Shown: positions 1 through 8,085, counted from the first letter of the stretch. The stretch is 16,889 nucleotides of DNA from JBBTYG01 sp964418085 (GCA_964418085.1 CAYQKB010000025.1:1-16889); one strand, 5' to 3'. Translations and numbers: made by a program. Notes: generated from the letters alone by a model not told the origin.

Positions 1-573
1 AAGCCTGTCGTACACCGCGCCGTTTTTCTCCCAGTCTTTTGTCTTTTCTTCCGGATCATAGATGCGATGATCGCCGGGATTGAAATCCGAAAGATAGAGT
101 TTCAGCATACCTGCGCGATCAGACACCGCGACCGGCGCGACAGTTACATTTTCATGCTTGTTCGCTGCAATATTTTTTTTGAGCAATCCCACATTGTCCG
201 GCGCGGGCTCGAACGCGAACACGTGGCCAGCTTTTCCAACAATCTGCGCCATAAACACCGTCATAAGCCCGATGTTCGCACCCACATCAACCACCGTATC
301 GCCCGACTTCACCATGCGCTTCATGAGTTCAATATCATGCGAAGCGGCGTGGTGTTCTCCCCAGACGGAGAGTTCCAGATTATCATTTGGGTCAAGGAAA
401 ATAGTTTGCCCTTCGAAAACCACGGATGCCGGCTTGCCGTACGTTCTTACTACGCCGCTCAGCCAATCGCGAATAGCTCCGAGTGGCCAGACTTTCTGAA
501 GCCCAAGCCCACCGAACATTTTAAGCCCCGACGTATATATAAAAACTAATGGCTTTTTTATTATTTTTTTCAT
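1..573 (-). CDS. FkbM family SAM-dependent methyltransferase (3' part cut by window edge)
   Basis: The minus-strand frame opens at the ATG at 573 and runs off the left edge after 191 codons, so the C-terminal part is missing. Residues 94-102 read VVDVGANIG, the SAM-binding glycine loop, and FEP at 121-123 is the second SAM contact typical of FkbM methyltransferases (Methyltransf_21). The N-terminal 50 residues are basic and hydrophobic and could be peripheral to the membrane. FkbM proteins in polysaccharide loci usually O-methylate sugars, so a glycan-modifying role is inferred from the family and neighbours. The start codon lies 3 bases from the left end of repeat array R1 and has no Shine-Dalgarno sequence. 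It follows the GT10 gene on the same strand, separated by R1. The family call is firm; the substrate is unknown. Confidence 0.88.
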   Translation of the reverse strand, partial: MKKIIKKPLVFIYTSGLKMFGGLGLQKVWPLGAIRDWLSGVVRTYGKPASVVFEGQTIFLDPNDNLELSVWGEHHAASHDIELMKRMVKSGDTVVDVGANIGLMTVFMAQIVGKAGHVFAFEPAPDNVGLLKKNIAANKHENVTVAPVAVSDRAGMLKLYLSDFNPGDHRIYDPEEKTKDWEKNGAVYDRL

Positions 574-576
574 GAG

Positions 577-767
577 AGTAATCACTAATAACGCGAATCA
601 TAGCAAATAATGCGAATAAAGAGTAATCACGAATAATGCGAATTTAAAATCAATAACACGAATAATCTTTAAGATTCGCATTATTCGTCTTCGATTCGTG
701 TTATTCGCGATTACTCCATTATTATTCGTATTATTCGTGATTACTATTCGTATTATTCGTGATTACT
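577..767. repeat. Repeat array R1 with inverted ends
   Basis: AT-rich array of degenerate units. The left half has AGTAATC starts at 577 and 622, each followed by AATAAYRCGAAT-type units. The right half has the same units on the other strand and ends in GATTACT at 761-767. A perfect 22-bp tandem duplication occupies 724-745 and 746-767. The two halves could pair into a long imperfect hairpin centred near 672-685. The array fills the gap between the FkbM start and the GT10 gene and extends over the last codons of GT10. Confidence 0.9.
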
Positions 768-1777
768 TTTAAAACGGTTTCGAAAAAATATTCGGGGGTG
801 AATTTCTTAAACTGCGAAGACCCCAAGTATTTTTTTATTCTTTCTCGATATCCTTCAATCTCTCGAGGGGTGCAAGCATGGAGGAACGATCTCAATTCAG
901 AATAATCTTTGAACTTTCTCATATCTATAAAACAATCCGACGGAACATCTTCTTCTATGTCCGGCGCTCCGCAATATACCGGAATCGTGCCGACCGCCAT
1001 GCAATCGAAAATCTTTTCGGTTACGTACCCGGGCCATGCGGCATTTTCAAAACAAAGCGCGAACATGTACCCGCTCATCGTCGCCGGCTTGTCGTCCGCG
1101 AATCCTTTCCAAATTTTCTTGATGGCGGGCGACTTCTCCTGATCCCACCGAGAACCATACAAATCAATTTCATCATACTGGGAGAAAAATTCGAGCGCTC
1201 GTACCCGCTCGCTATAGAGCTCTTCCTTAAAAAATCCTTTCGCCTTGGAGCGGCTGTTCATCATGACCATAAATTTTTCCCTCGGCGCGTCAAAGCGTTC
1301 CTGATTCAACCGGTCAAAATTTTGCGGATATTCGAAGTGCGGGAAGCCGGGTGCCTTCGGGATAAAATAGGATTTATCGTAGCGCGCAGTGATGGAGGGG
1401 ATATTTTTATACACCCAGGGATTATTCGCGGGCGACTCCCACTGCATAAGAACTTTTTTCTTAAAGTAAGACAGCACTTCGAGCATGTGGCGATTTTTAA
1501 GCGGAAAAGAATTTTTTCCCCGAATCATATCCCTCAGGCGGTACAAAAAATTATAGATACCGACCGGAGGGTGATCAAATACGATGATCACATCATTATC
1601 CTGCCGATTTTTTTCGTTCCAAAAATCTATCGTGCGGATGTCTATGTCATGCCGGTTTAAAAATTCTTTGAGTTTGTCGAAAGGTGGGACGTTCGCTTTT
1701 TTATTTGAAAATGGTGCAAAAAGCTTATTTTCCAATCCCGATTCGGAAAACGGGACGACGTAGACGTTTTGTTTCAT
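731..1777 (-). CDS. GT10 family glycosyltransferase (fucosyltransferase-like)
   Basis: 348 residues from the ATG at 1777; a TTG at 1792 would add five codons that lie in repeat R2, so the ATG is preferred. The C-terminal half carries the GT10 signature: FALCFENAAWPGYVTEKIFD, followed by MAVGTIPVYCGAPD. This is the donor-binding region that in alpha-1,3/4-fucosyltransferases contacts GDP-fucose, with a conserved FEN and YVTEK. Family knowledge suggests transfer of L-fucose or a related GDP-sugar to a surface glycan in the cytoplasm; the actual sugar is not shown. The last 11 residues, VITNNTNSNHE, and the stop codon are encoded by repeat array R1, so the native end has been replaced or extended by the repeat. 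It is transcribed away from the DPM1-like gene. Confidence 0.85.
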   Translation of the reverse strand: MKQNVYVVPFSESGLENKLFAPFSNKKANVPPFDKLKEFLNRHDIDIRTIDFWNEKNRQDNDVIIVFDHPPVGIYNFLYRLRDMIRGKNSFPLKNRHMLEVLSYFKKKVLMQWESPANNPWVYKNIPSITARYDKSYFIPKAPGFPHFEYPQNFDRLNQERFDAPREKFMVMMNSRSKAKGFFKEELYSERVRALEFFSQYDEIDLYGSRWDQEKSPAIKKIWKGFADDKPATMSGYMFALCFENAAWPGYVTEKIFDCMAVGTIPVYCGAPDIEEDVPSDCFIDMRKFKDYSELRSFLHACTPREIEGYRERIKKYLGSSQFKKFTPEYFFETVLKVITNNTNSNHE

Positions 1778-1787
1778 GTTACTTAAG

Positions 1788-1939
1788 AGCAATCGCTAAT
1801 AATGCAAATGATAGCAAATAATGCGAATAAGGAGTAATCCATAAATAGCAATCACGAATAACGCGAATGGGGGCAAATAATCCGAATCATAAAAGATTAT
1901 TTGCGTTATTGTTTTACATTCGCGTTATTAGTGATTACT
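1788..1939. repeat. Repeat array R2 with inverted ends
   Basis: Same family as R1. The left end is a degenerate AGCAATC at 1788, the right end GATTACT at 1933-1939. The stretch 1847-1887 matches 11684-11724 of array R3 at 37 of 41 positions. It fills the space between the divergent GT10 and DPM1-like genes, so promoters for both probably lie in or next to it. The remaining 55 bases to the ATG at 1995 contain nothing I recognise. Confidence 0.88.
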
Positions 1940-1994
1940 GCTCGTATTCTAGACATTTCGTCGCTTCCTGATTACAGTTAATAAACATTGCATC

Positions 1995-2723
1995 ATGGCG
2001 CCCGATACAAAACACGTGCCAAGCCTTTCCATAATACTTCCCACCTATAACGAACGCGAGAACGTCAAAATTTTCGTTCCCCTTCTTGCAAAAAAATTTG
2101 CGGGCATCCCCCACGAAATAATCGTGGTTGACGACTCGTCCCCCGACGGAACAGGCGAAGAAGTGCTCGCGCTCGCGGCCACAATCCCGAATGTGAAGTT
2201 GATTACCAGAAAAGAAAAAAATGGAATCGGAAACGCGCTTCGGCACGGCTATAACGCCGCCGCAAATGACATCATCCTTTCGTGCGACTCCGACCTTTCA
2301 TTCTCCACCGACGATCTTATGAAACTTTATAATAAATTAGTTGCTGAAAACTATGATGTTATAATAGGATCGCGGCACAGCACCTCTTCCGGCTATGAAA
2401 CGCCGAGCATCGGAATAAAAGCCAAATACGCCGTGAGCCGGCTCGGCAATGCGCTGCTTCACACGTTGTTTCGCGTTCCCGTCCGGGATTTTTCCGTGAA
2501 TTGCCGGGCAATCCGCAAAAGCACCTGGAGCTCCTTTACGACCAAAGAAAACGGAAACTTTTTCCTTTTTGAAATGATATTCCTCGCGCAGAGAGCGGGC
2601 GCGCGCATCGGAGAAGTCCCCGTGACATTCAAAGACAGGCAATACGGCAATTCGAAAATAAACCACGCGGCAGAAATTCCCAAAGCGTTTTTAAAAATGA
2701 TAGTATATCTCTTACGACGCTAA
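1995..2723 (+). CDS. DPM1-like polyprenyl-phosphate glycosyltransferase (GT2)
   Basis: 242 residues. LSIILPTYNERENV at 11-24 and VVDDSSPDGT at 44-53 are the nucleotide-sugar-binding start of dolichol-phosphate-mannose synthase-like GT2 enzymes. CDSDLS at 97-102 is the metal-binding DxD (usually DADLS). GSR at 125-127, RDFSVNCRAIRK near 164-175 and FKDRQYGNSKI near 212-222 match later conserved blocks. There is no C-terminal transmembrane extension, so it is the soluble single-domain form. Expected reaction: transfer of a hexose from NDP- or GDP-sugar to polyprenyl phosphate on the inner face of the membrane. It opens a plus-strand block and is followed 4 bases later by the DegT gene. The GT39 gene downstream would use its product. 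No Shine-Dalgarno sequence precedes the ATG. The donor sugar is unknown. Confidence 0.9.
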   Translation: MAPDTKHVPSLSIILPTYNERENVKIFVPLLAKKFAGIPHEIIVVDDSSPDGTGEEVLALAATIPNVKLITRKEKNGIGNALRHGYNAAANDIILSCDSDLSFSTDDLMKLYNKLVAENYDVIIGSRHSTSSGYETPSIGIKAKYAVSRLGNALLHTLFRVPVRDFSVNCRAIRKSTWSSFTTKENGNFFLFEMIFLAQRAGARIGEVPVTFKDRQYGNSKINHAAEIPKAFLKMIVYLLRR

Positions 2724-2727
2724 AGAC

Positions 2728-3963
2728 ATGAGATTATCCGAGAAATCAAAATTAAAGAAGCGGCCTACCCAGATCGGAGTCGGCGCCTGCAAGATAACCA
2801 AGCGGCAAAAATCGTATGTACTTAAGGTACTCGCTTCGAACCGCATTACCTACGGGCCGATGATACAACAATTCGAGAAAGAGTTCGCCGCGCTGCATAA
2901 AAAGCGTTTTGCCGTTTTCTGCAACAGCGGAACGAGCGCACTCCGCATCAGCATCGCCGCCATGAGAGAGGAATATAAATGGAAAGATGGGGATGAAGTC
3001 ATCATTCCAGCGCTCACATTCGTTGCGGACGTCAACGTTCTCATCCAGAATAATCTCACGCCCGTATTCGTCGATGTGGATCCGAAGCTCTACACCATCG
3101 ACCCCGCGAAGATCGAGGCAGCTATCACAAAGAAAACGCGGGCAATCATACCGGTGCACCTCTTCGGACTCCCCTCTGAGATGGACGAGATCATGGCGAT
3201 TGCAAAGCGAAAAAAATTGAAAGTGATTGAAGATGTTTGTGAATCTGGATTTGTTTCCTACAAGGGCAAGCCGGTTGGTTCATTCGGGGACATCTCCTGC
3301 TTCTCGACATATCAGGCTCATATTTTGACCACCGGCGTGGGAGGGTTTGCACTCACCGATGATCCGAAGCTTGCGACGCTCTTGCGAAGCTTGATGAACC
3401 ACGGCCGCGACGGCATCTATATTACGATGGACGACGACAAGGTTGCAGATAAAAATAAACTCACGGAGATAGTCCAACGGCGATTTAATTTCATCAGACC
3501 CGGATACAGCTTCCGCGCAACGGAATTTGAGGCGGCACTCGGACTTGCAGCGCTTCATGACGGCATACACACTTCGATTGAAAAAAGAAACCGTATCGCG
3601 CCGTCATATATTTCGCATCTCAAAAAATATTCCTCACATCTTCAGCTACCGGAAATCCCGGCGTACTCGAGCCATGCATTCATGATGTTCCCGATCGTCG
3701 TCACAAGCGATTCGATTACCCGCGACGAAATGGTGTCATTTCTCGAGGACCACAATGTCGAAACCAGATATATGCTTCCGCTCATCAACCAGCCATATAT
3801 ACAGGACTTGTTTGGCGACTTGAGCGCGGCATATCCGGTAAGCCACTTTATTAACGAGAACGGATTCTATATTGCGAGCCATGAACATCTGTCCGGCGCT
3901 GACATACAATATATAAAAACTGTTTTTGACGAATTTTTCCGGCTTAACGGAATTGTTGTTTAA
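2728..3963 (+). CDS. DegT/DnrJ/EryC1-fold PLP enzyme, Lys replaced by His: likely E1/ColD-type sugar 3-dehydratase
   Basis: 411 residues with the usual DegT blocks: GPMIQQFEKEFA (43-54), CNSGTSALRI (64-73), IIPALTFVADVN, VIEDVCES with Asp169 for the pyridine nitrogen, and GSFGDISCFSTYQAH. In normal aminotransferases the last block has a lysine that binds PLP; here that position is His198. His there is known in CDP-4-keto-6-deoxyglucose 3-dehydrase (E1/RfbH) and in GDP-4-keto-6-deoxymannose 3-dehydratase (ColD). The C-terminal segment TRYMLPLINQPY...NENGFYIASHEHLS also resembles the E1 block TR-QPY-NEGFWIG. No cysteine cluster for an Fe-S centre is visible after residue 200, which fits ColD better than E1. 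I infer C3 deoxygenation of a 4-ketosugar, followed by the RmlD-like reductase 6 bases downstream. The fold call is firm, the dehydratase call moderate, the sugar unknown. Confidence 0.82.
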   Translation: MRLSEKSKLKKRPTQIGVGACKITKRQKSYVLKVLASNRITYGPMIQQFEKEFAALHKKRFAVFCNSGTSALRISIAAMREEYKWKDGDEVIIPALTFVADVNVLIQNNLTPVFVDVDPKLYTIDPAKIEAAITKKTRAIIPVHLFGLPSEMDEIMAIAKRKKLKVIEDVCESGFVSYKGKPVGSFGDISCFSTYQAHILTTGVGGFALTDDPKLATLLRSLMNHGRDGIYITMDDDKVADKNKLTEIVQRRFNFIRPGYSFRATEFEAALGLAALHDGIHTSIEKRNRIAPSYISHLKKYSSHLQLPEIPAYSSHAFMMFPIVVTSDSITRDEMVSFLEDHNVETRYMLPLINQPYIQDLFGDLSAAYPVSHFINENGFYIASHEHLSGADIQYIKTVFDEFFRLNGIVV

Positions 3964-3969
3964 ATACTC

Positions 3970-4848
3970 ATGAAGAAGGTTTTGCTATTTGGCGGAAGCG
4001 GAATGCTTGGCAAGGAACTTGCGCGCTCCTTCTCCAGCGATTATGAAGTGATAGCGCCAGCCCACATCGAAACGGATGTCAGCGACCAGAAGGCGATATT
4101 CAAGATTATTTGCGACATGAAGCCCGACATCATCTTGAATGCCGCTGTGCTTGTAAATGTAGATGCGTGTGAAGAAGACCCGGAGAGGGCGTACAGGGTA
4201 AATACGCTCTGTCCCCTTTTTATAGCCGACACGCTTCGGACACTAAAACTACAGAACACAATTTTCGTACAATTCAGCAGTTCGGATATTTTCGGAAGCG
4301 AGTTCGACGCAAATCCGCGCGAAGACGAAGAATCTTTTCCGATTAATGTCTATGCCCGCTCAAAATATTATGGCGAGAGATGTACTCACGGTATTTTAGG
4401 CGGGAAAGGATTTGCGACATATGTCATACGATCATCCTGGATATACTCGGAATTTAAAAAAACATTTGTAGATGTTGTCGCGGAACATGTTATGAAGCCG
4501 AACGGTGTTTTCGCGGTCGCCGACGACCAACGAGGAATTCCGACCTGGGGAAAAGATATTGCGGAACACGCCAAAAAGCTTATTGAAGAAAAATATCCAT
4601 TCGGCGTGTATCATTTTGCACCGGACGCGTCCGACACCGATGCGACGCGATTCGAAATCGCGCAAGAAATTGCAAAGATTTTTGGGCGAGACGACACAGA
4701 AAAACTTTTTTCAAAAGCTTCGCGGGCGAGCATACTCAAGGCACCGCGACCGGCATCAAGCGCACTCGCCACCACCCGGTTTCCCAAACTTCCTCCCTGG
4801 AAGGAGTCGCTTCGTGCGTATATGAAAGAAAAATATGGTGTTGCGTAG
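3970..4848 (+). CDS. RmlD-like NDP-sugar 4-ketoreductase (extended SDR)
   Basis: 292 residues. GGSGMLG at 8-14 is the Rossmann NAD(P) loop, NAAVLVNVDACEEDPERAY (57-75) is the RmlD substrate-side block, FSSSDIFG (102-109) holds the catalytic Ser, and Tyr128-Lys132 is the YxxxK pair. The end, KAPRPASSALATTRF, is the conserved RmlD_sub_bind C-terminal motif. Length matches dTDP-4-dehydrorhamnose reductase. The expected role is NADPH-dependent reduction of a 4-keto-deoxysugar. It starts 6 bases after the His-type DegT gene, so the pair could remove C3-OH and then reduce C4, as ColD and ColC do in colitose formation. No RmlA/B/C or Gmd homolog is in the window, so the sugar is not determined. The block is closed by the terminator at 4971. 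Confidence 0.86.
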   Translation: MKKVLLFGGSGMLGKELARSFSSDYEVIAPAHIETDVSDQKAIFKIICDMKPDIILNAAVLVNVDACEEDPERAYRVNTLCPLFIADTLRTLKLQNTIFVQFSSSDIFGSEFDANPREDEESFPINVYARSKYYGERCTHGILGGKGFATYVIRSSWIYSEFKKTFVDVVAEHVMKPNGVFAVADDQRGIPTWGKDIAEHAKKLIEEKYPFGVYHFAPDASDTDATRFEIAQEIAKIFGRDDTEKLFSKASRASILKAPRPASSALATTRFPKLPPWKESLRAYMKEKYGVA

Positions 4849-4901
4849 GGAGACCGTGGATAAAAAGCTAGCGCTGTTCGGGAACAGGTTATCATTGTGA
4901 G

Positions 4902-4945
4902 TCGGGCGAAGCCCGCCCGTACCAAACCGTACGCTCGGTCGGGCA
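4902..4945. repeat. REP-like double hairpin in intergenic region
   Basis: Two adjacent palindromes: CGGGC-GAA-GCCCG (4903-4915) and CGTAC-CAAACC-GTACG (4918-4933), followed by a further CGGTCGGGC that can pair with the first GCCCG. It is far more GC-rich than its surroundings and has no T-tract, so it looks like a palindromic repeat rather than a terminator. Whether it recurs in the genome cannot be seen here. Confidence 0.6.
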
Positions 4946-4970
4946 TAAGAGAAGTTCATTAAACAAAATC

Positions 4971-5007
4971 GAGGGAGGATGCGAAAGCACCTCCCTCTTT
5001 CCTTTTT
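4971..5007 (+). terminator. Rho-independent terminator after the DPM1-DegT-RmlD operon
   Basis: GAGGGAGG plus TGC (4971-4982, one bulged A) pairs with GCA plus CCTCCCTC (4987-4997) around a GAAA tetraloop, followed by TTTCCTTTTT. This is a near-perfect intrinsic terminator for the genes ending at 4848. Confidence 0.88.
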
Positions 5008-5014
5008 GATTAGA

Positions 5015-5020
5015 TATAAT
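5015..5020 (+). promoter_or_regulatory. Possible -10 box directly before the GT39 gene
   Basis: An exact TATAAT ends 3 bases before the ATG at 5024 and 9 before the second ATG at 5030. Transcription would start near 5027, giving a leaderless or nearly leaderless message that favours the second ATG. No good -35 box is visible, since that position overlaps the terminator. The promoter call is tentative. Confidence 0.35.
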
Positions 5021-5023
5021 TAA

Positions 5024-6697
5024 ATGCCTATGAGTACAAGCACTCCACACTGGCAGGAAAAACTGAATACTTATCTTACTCCACCGCGGCAACGCTTTTT
5101 TTTGATCAGTCTTCTTGTCATATATGCACTCATGCTCACATACAAAATAAACGAGCCGCTTTTACGGCCGAGCGATGAATTTGACGGCACATACAGTATT
5201 GCGGCGTGGAACTGGCTGATTCACGGGCCGCTCGAGCTCAAATTCGCAATGATGACGCTCGCAAGCAACGTGGGCATCCTCCCCGGCGTAACCAAAGATT
5301 TTTTCCTTAATCACCCATCGCTTTTTATTGCACCCACGGCATTTTTATACTGGCTCTTCGGCGTCGGCGAATGGCAAACCCGACTGGCACCCATACTTTT
5401 CTCACTTCTCTCGCTTGTCGTCTTTTGGAAATTGATTGGCCGCGTTTTTAAAACACCGTGGCTTACGGCAATAAGCTCGCTTTTTTACGCTTTTTTCCCG
5501 ATGAGCGTTTTTTACGGCAGCCTCTTCACAAACGATTACCTGGCACTCTTTTTTATACTCGCGCTTTTTCTCGCCGTTATATGTTTTGAGCAGGAACGAC
5601 AAAAAAAATATCTGATCGGCATATGCGCGATAACATTCCTCGGAGGGCTTTCCGACTGGACATTTTTATTTGCCGCGGCGGCGGCGTGGTGGTATGTCGC
5701 GCTTATAAAAGAATATCCGCAAAAAAAGGCTGTGTTATTTTCAATGATAGCTGCGGTCGCCGCTTCCCTCTCCGCAACCCTCTTACAAATCTGGAGCGTC
5801 GTTCACATGAACCCGTTCGTCTACCTCAAGATAGTTTTCTTGGATAGGGACGCCGGGAATGCCACTCTGCTCGCCATACCGCGCTTTTTGAACATGCGGC
5901 TTAACTTTGATCTCGTTGGCTTTTCCGAAGTCGGATTAATTCTCGCGCTCGTCGGCATCATCTCGTACTTTTCGGCATATAAAAAAGATAAGGGGAAAAT
6001 TCTTTTTTTGTTACTTCTTTTGAGCCCCGGGCTGCTTACCTATATAGTCTTCTATTATCACTCAACCGTACATCAATTTTACGGACTCTATATCATGCCC
6101 GCGATTGCGCTTCTCGCCGGATACGGAATGAGCCGCGTGCGAAACATATGGCAGACAAAATCCATACTCATATTGTTTGTCGCGAGCTGCATTTGGTATT
6201 CATACATGCTTTTTTCCTACACTGCATTCGCTCCGGATGACTTCGCGCTTTTCCGACGGGCGAGCACCGCCGTACCCCTTACAACCGGCATCTGCGGAAG
6301 CCCATCGAACGCAAAGCCGTATCTCACCCCCGGCATGAAGGTAGCGGACCTCCCCTGCCCGGGTTATACTTATTTCCTGATTCGCAAACCAGAAAGCTAC
6401 CAAAATCAGGTTTTGATGTTTTCCGTCACGCAAACTTTTTATACGGACACTTTTTGGGATAGCACCCGGGATATAAGCTTTGCAGTTGCAACCGGCGTAG
6501 AGATTGTAAAATCTATTCCTCCACTCAAGCAAAAACTTGAAACTCTGTTCGCCAATCACGACCCGCGCAAAGACAATGCTACGGCGGTGAAAACAGCGCA
6601 GACATTTATCGACGAAAATAAATTGCAGGCGCTTGATTGCTCGACGAACTTTTGCCTTTATAAAACAGTTACGGCACCACTAAAGTCTTCAACATAA
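5024..6697 (+). CDS. GT39/ArnT-like membrane glycosyltransferase
   Basis: 557 residues (555 if Met3 is used). A first membrane segment lies at about 25-40, followed by an extracytoplasmic loop with PSDEFDGTYSIAAW (49-62). Its acidic residues match the catalytic Asp/Glu of the PMT/ArnT family. The following NHPSLFIAPTAFLYWLFGVGEWQTR block (about 96-120) is also typical. About ten hydrophobic segments continue to about residue 400, and then a mostly soluble domain of about 150 residues ends the protein. Known family members transfer sugar from a polyprenyl-phosphate donor to protein or lipid on the outer membrane face. The DPM1-like gene upstream could supply the donor. It starts just after the terminator at 4971 and is followed 5 bases later by the DedA gene. 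Acceptor and sugar are unknown. Confidence 0.85.
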   Translation: MPMSTSTPHWQEKLNTYLTPPRQRFFLISLLVIYALMLTYKINEPLLRPSDEFDGTYSIAAWNWLIHGPLELKFAMMTLASNVGILPGVTKDFFLNHPSLFIAPTAFLYWLFGVGEWQTRLAPILFSLLSLVVFWKLIGRVFKTPWLTAISSLFYAFFPMSVFYGSLFTNDYLALFFILALFLAVICFEQERQKKYLIGICAITFLGGLSDWTFLFAAAAAWWYVALIKEYPQKKAVLFSMIAAVAASLSATLLQIWSVVHMNPFVYLKIVFLDRDAGNATLLAIPRFLNMRLNFDLVGFSEVGLILALVGIISYFSAYKKDKGKILFLLLLLSPGLLTYIVFYYHSTVHQFYGLYIMPAIALLAGYGMSRVRNIWQTKSILILFVASCIWYSYMLFSYTAFAPDDFALFRRASTAVPLTTGICGSPSNAKPYLTPGMKVADLPCPGYTYFLIRKPESYQNQVLMFSVTQTFYTDTFWDSTRDISFAVATGVEIVKSIPPLKQKLETLFANHDPRKDNATAVKTAQTFIDENKLQALDCSTNFCLYKTVTAPLKSST

Positions 6698-6702
6698 ATC
6701 AT

Positions 6703-7290
6703 ATGTTCGACATCCTCACAATCGTAAAAACAGCCGGATATCTCGGCGTATTTGCAATCATCTTCGCGGAGAGCGGCCTGCTTTTGGGATTCTTCCTACC
6801 CGGAGACAGCCTGCTTTTTACTGCGGGATTTTTGGCGTCGCAGGGTTATCTGAATATTTTCATTCTGGTTCCCCTGCTTTTTTTTGCGGCAATCGGCGGA
6901 GACAATCTGGGTTATTTAATCGGCAAGAAATTCGGACCACGCGTTTTTAACCGGGAAGAATCTTTTTTCTTCCATAAAAAAAATGTCGCGGTTGCCGAGG
7001 CATTCTTCGCAAAGCACGGCGTGAAAAGCATCATACTCGCGAGATTTCTTCCGGTCGTCCGGGCATTCATCCCTGTTCTCGCTGGAGTCGGGAACATGGA
7101 TCGAAAAACATTTTTTTTATTCGATCTTTTGGGCGGATTTATCTGGGCCGTTTGTATAACACTTATCGGATACTTCCTCGGAAATCTAATACCCAACATC
7201 GATAAATATTTATTGCCGATTATCGCTGTAATAATACTTACCTCTTTTATTCCCACCGCAATCCATATTATAAAAAACAGGAAATGCTAA
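6703..7290 (+). CDS. DedA family (SNARE-associated) membrane protein
   Basis: 195 residues, the usual DedA length. Conserved features are Glu23 in FAESGLLLG, PGDS at 33-36, GDNLGYLIGKKFG (66-78) and RFLPVVRAFIPVLAG (114-128), with several hydrophobic segments between them. DedA proteins include the recently described undecaprenyl-phosphate carriers that bring the lipid carrier back across the membrane, and others needed for envelope homeostasis. Placement 5 bases after a polyprenyl-phosphate-sugar-dependent glycosyltransferase fits recycling of that carrier, which is inference. Its stop codon directly abuts the stop of the convergent TylF-like gene with no terminator between them. Confidence 0.9.
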   Translation: MFDILTIVKTAGYLGVFAIIFAESGLLLGFFLPGDSLLFTAGFLASQGYLNIFILVPLLFFAAIGGDNLGYLIGKKFGPRVFNREESFFFHKKNVAVAEAFFAKHGVKSIILARFLPVVRAFIPVLAGVGNMDRKTFFLFDLLGGFIWAVCITLIGYFLGNLIPNIDKYLLPIIAVIILTSFIPTAIHIIKNRKC

Positions 7291-8061
7291 CTAAGGTTTT
7301 ATTATCATTCCCTGACCAGTAGGCAGGGAAAGAATAGACACATTTTTTTCTTTCGCAAACTTATCGAACCCAATACGCTGTTCATCAAAACCACGATAGT
7401 TGTAATCATCGAGAAGCATGATTGCTCCATGGGACATCTTCGGCCAGAAAAACTCTGCGGCAGCTATTTCCGGGATCATACAGTTCATGTCGATATGAAT
7501 ATATGCAACCTTTTCTACATGTACTTTTTCCAACACTTCAGGCACTGCCCCCTTTACAATTATTGCATTTGAAAATTTTGCGAACGCATTTTTAACAAAG
7601 TCATACATTTCCGGATAACCGAACTGCCTATCTTTGTCGAAATCAGTAAGATATCTCTTATCAAGACCGTTATAGGTATCTATGAGATAAAATTTTCTGT
7701 TTAAGTTCTGGAAATTCAAATATTCCATGATCACCCGGCTCGTCATTCCTTTTGCCACCCCGCACTCTACAAAGTCTCCCTCAAGACGTGTTCCGTGTTC
7801 CGCTGCCCAGCAAGCAATATAGTCTTTCCACTCATCCGGCATGATGAAGTGATGCCCCGCCTTGAGCGCTGTATCAAAGCTCCTTCTAAATCTCGGGTCT
7901 TTTCTAAATTCAGCGAGTTTATCGGTTATCAAACCATTTGAATCATACGCCGGGCGCCACTTCATCAACTTTAATCGCCAGTTTATTAAAACTGAATAAA
8001 TTGGCCTCAAAAATGGAAATCGCTTCTTTATTTTGTCTTTTAATTCCCTGTTTATTATCAT
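7291..8061 (-). CDS. TylF/MycF-family O-methyltransferase
   Basis: 256 residues. DFVECGVAKG (96-105) is the SAM loop, FYLIDTYNGLD (124-134) the next SAM strand, and HIDMN (189-193) plus LLDDY (216-220) the Asp residues that bind Mg2+ in the macrocin O-methyltransferase TylF and MycF. The known family members methylate sugar hydroxyls, so modification of a glycan sugar is the natural inference. It is the last gene of the minus-strand block and begins 24 bases after the stop of the surface-protein gene, so it may share that transcript. The upstream spacer is AT-rich with no Shine-Dalgarno sequence. Confidence 0.86.
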   Translation of the reverse strand: MIINRELKDKIKKRFPFLRPIYSVLINWRLKLMKWRPAYDSNGLITDKLAEFRKDPRFRRSFDTALKAGHHFIMPDEWKDYIACWAAEHGTRLEGDFVECGVAKGMTSRVIMEYLNFQNLNRKFYLIDTYNGLDKRYLTDFDKDRQFGYPEMYDFVKNAFAKFSNAIIVKGAVPEVLEKVHVEKVAYIHIDMNCMIPEIAAAEFFWPKMSHGAIMLLDDYNYRGFDEQRIGFDKFAKEKNVSILSLPTGQGMIIKP

Positions 8062-8085
8062 TTTTATTGATCTTCGAATTGATAA

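Noticed and set aside
67..549. Plus-strand frames opposite the FkbM gene
   Set aside because: The minus strand carries intact FkbM motifs in an open frame; the plus-strand products have no recognisable features.
577..767. CRISPR-like array in the AT-rich repeats
   Set aside because: Units are degenerate, occur in both orientations, have no spacers of constant length, and no cas genes are near.
878..1660. Long plus-strand frame opposite the GT10 gene
   Set aside because: It is antisense to a gene with clear GT10 motifs, is rich in Arg/His/Ile without domain features, and looks like a shadow frame.
2728..3963. Fe-S cluster of the E1/RfbH type in the DegT-fold enzyme
   Set aside because: The cysteines seen (21, 64, 171, 190) do not form the E1 cluster pattern and none follow in the expected region.
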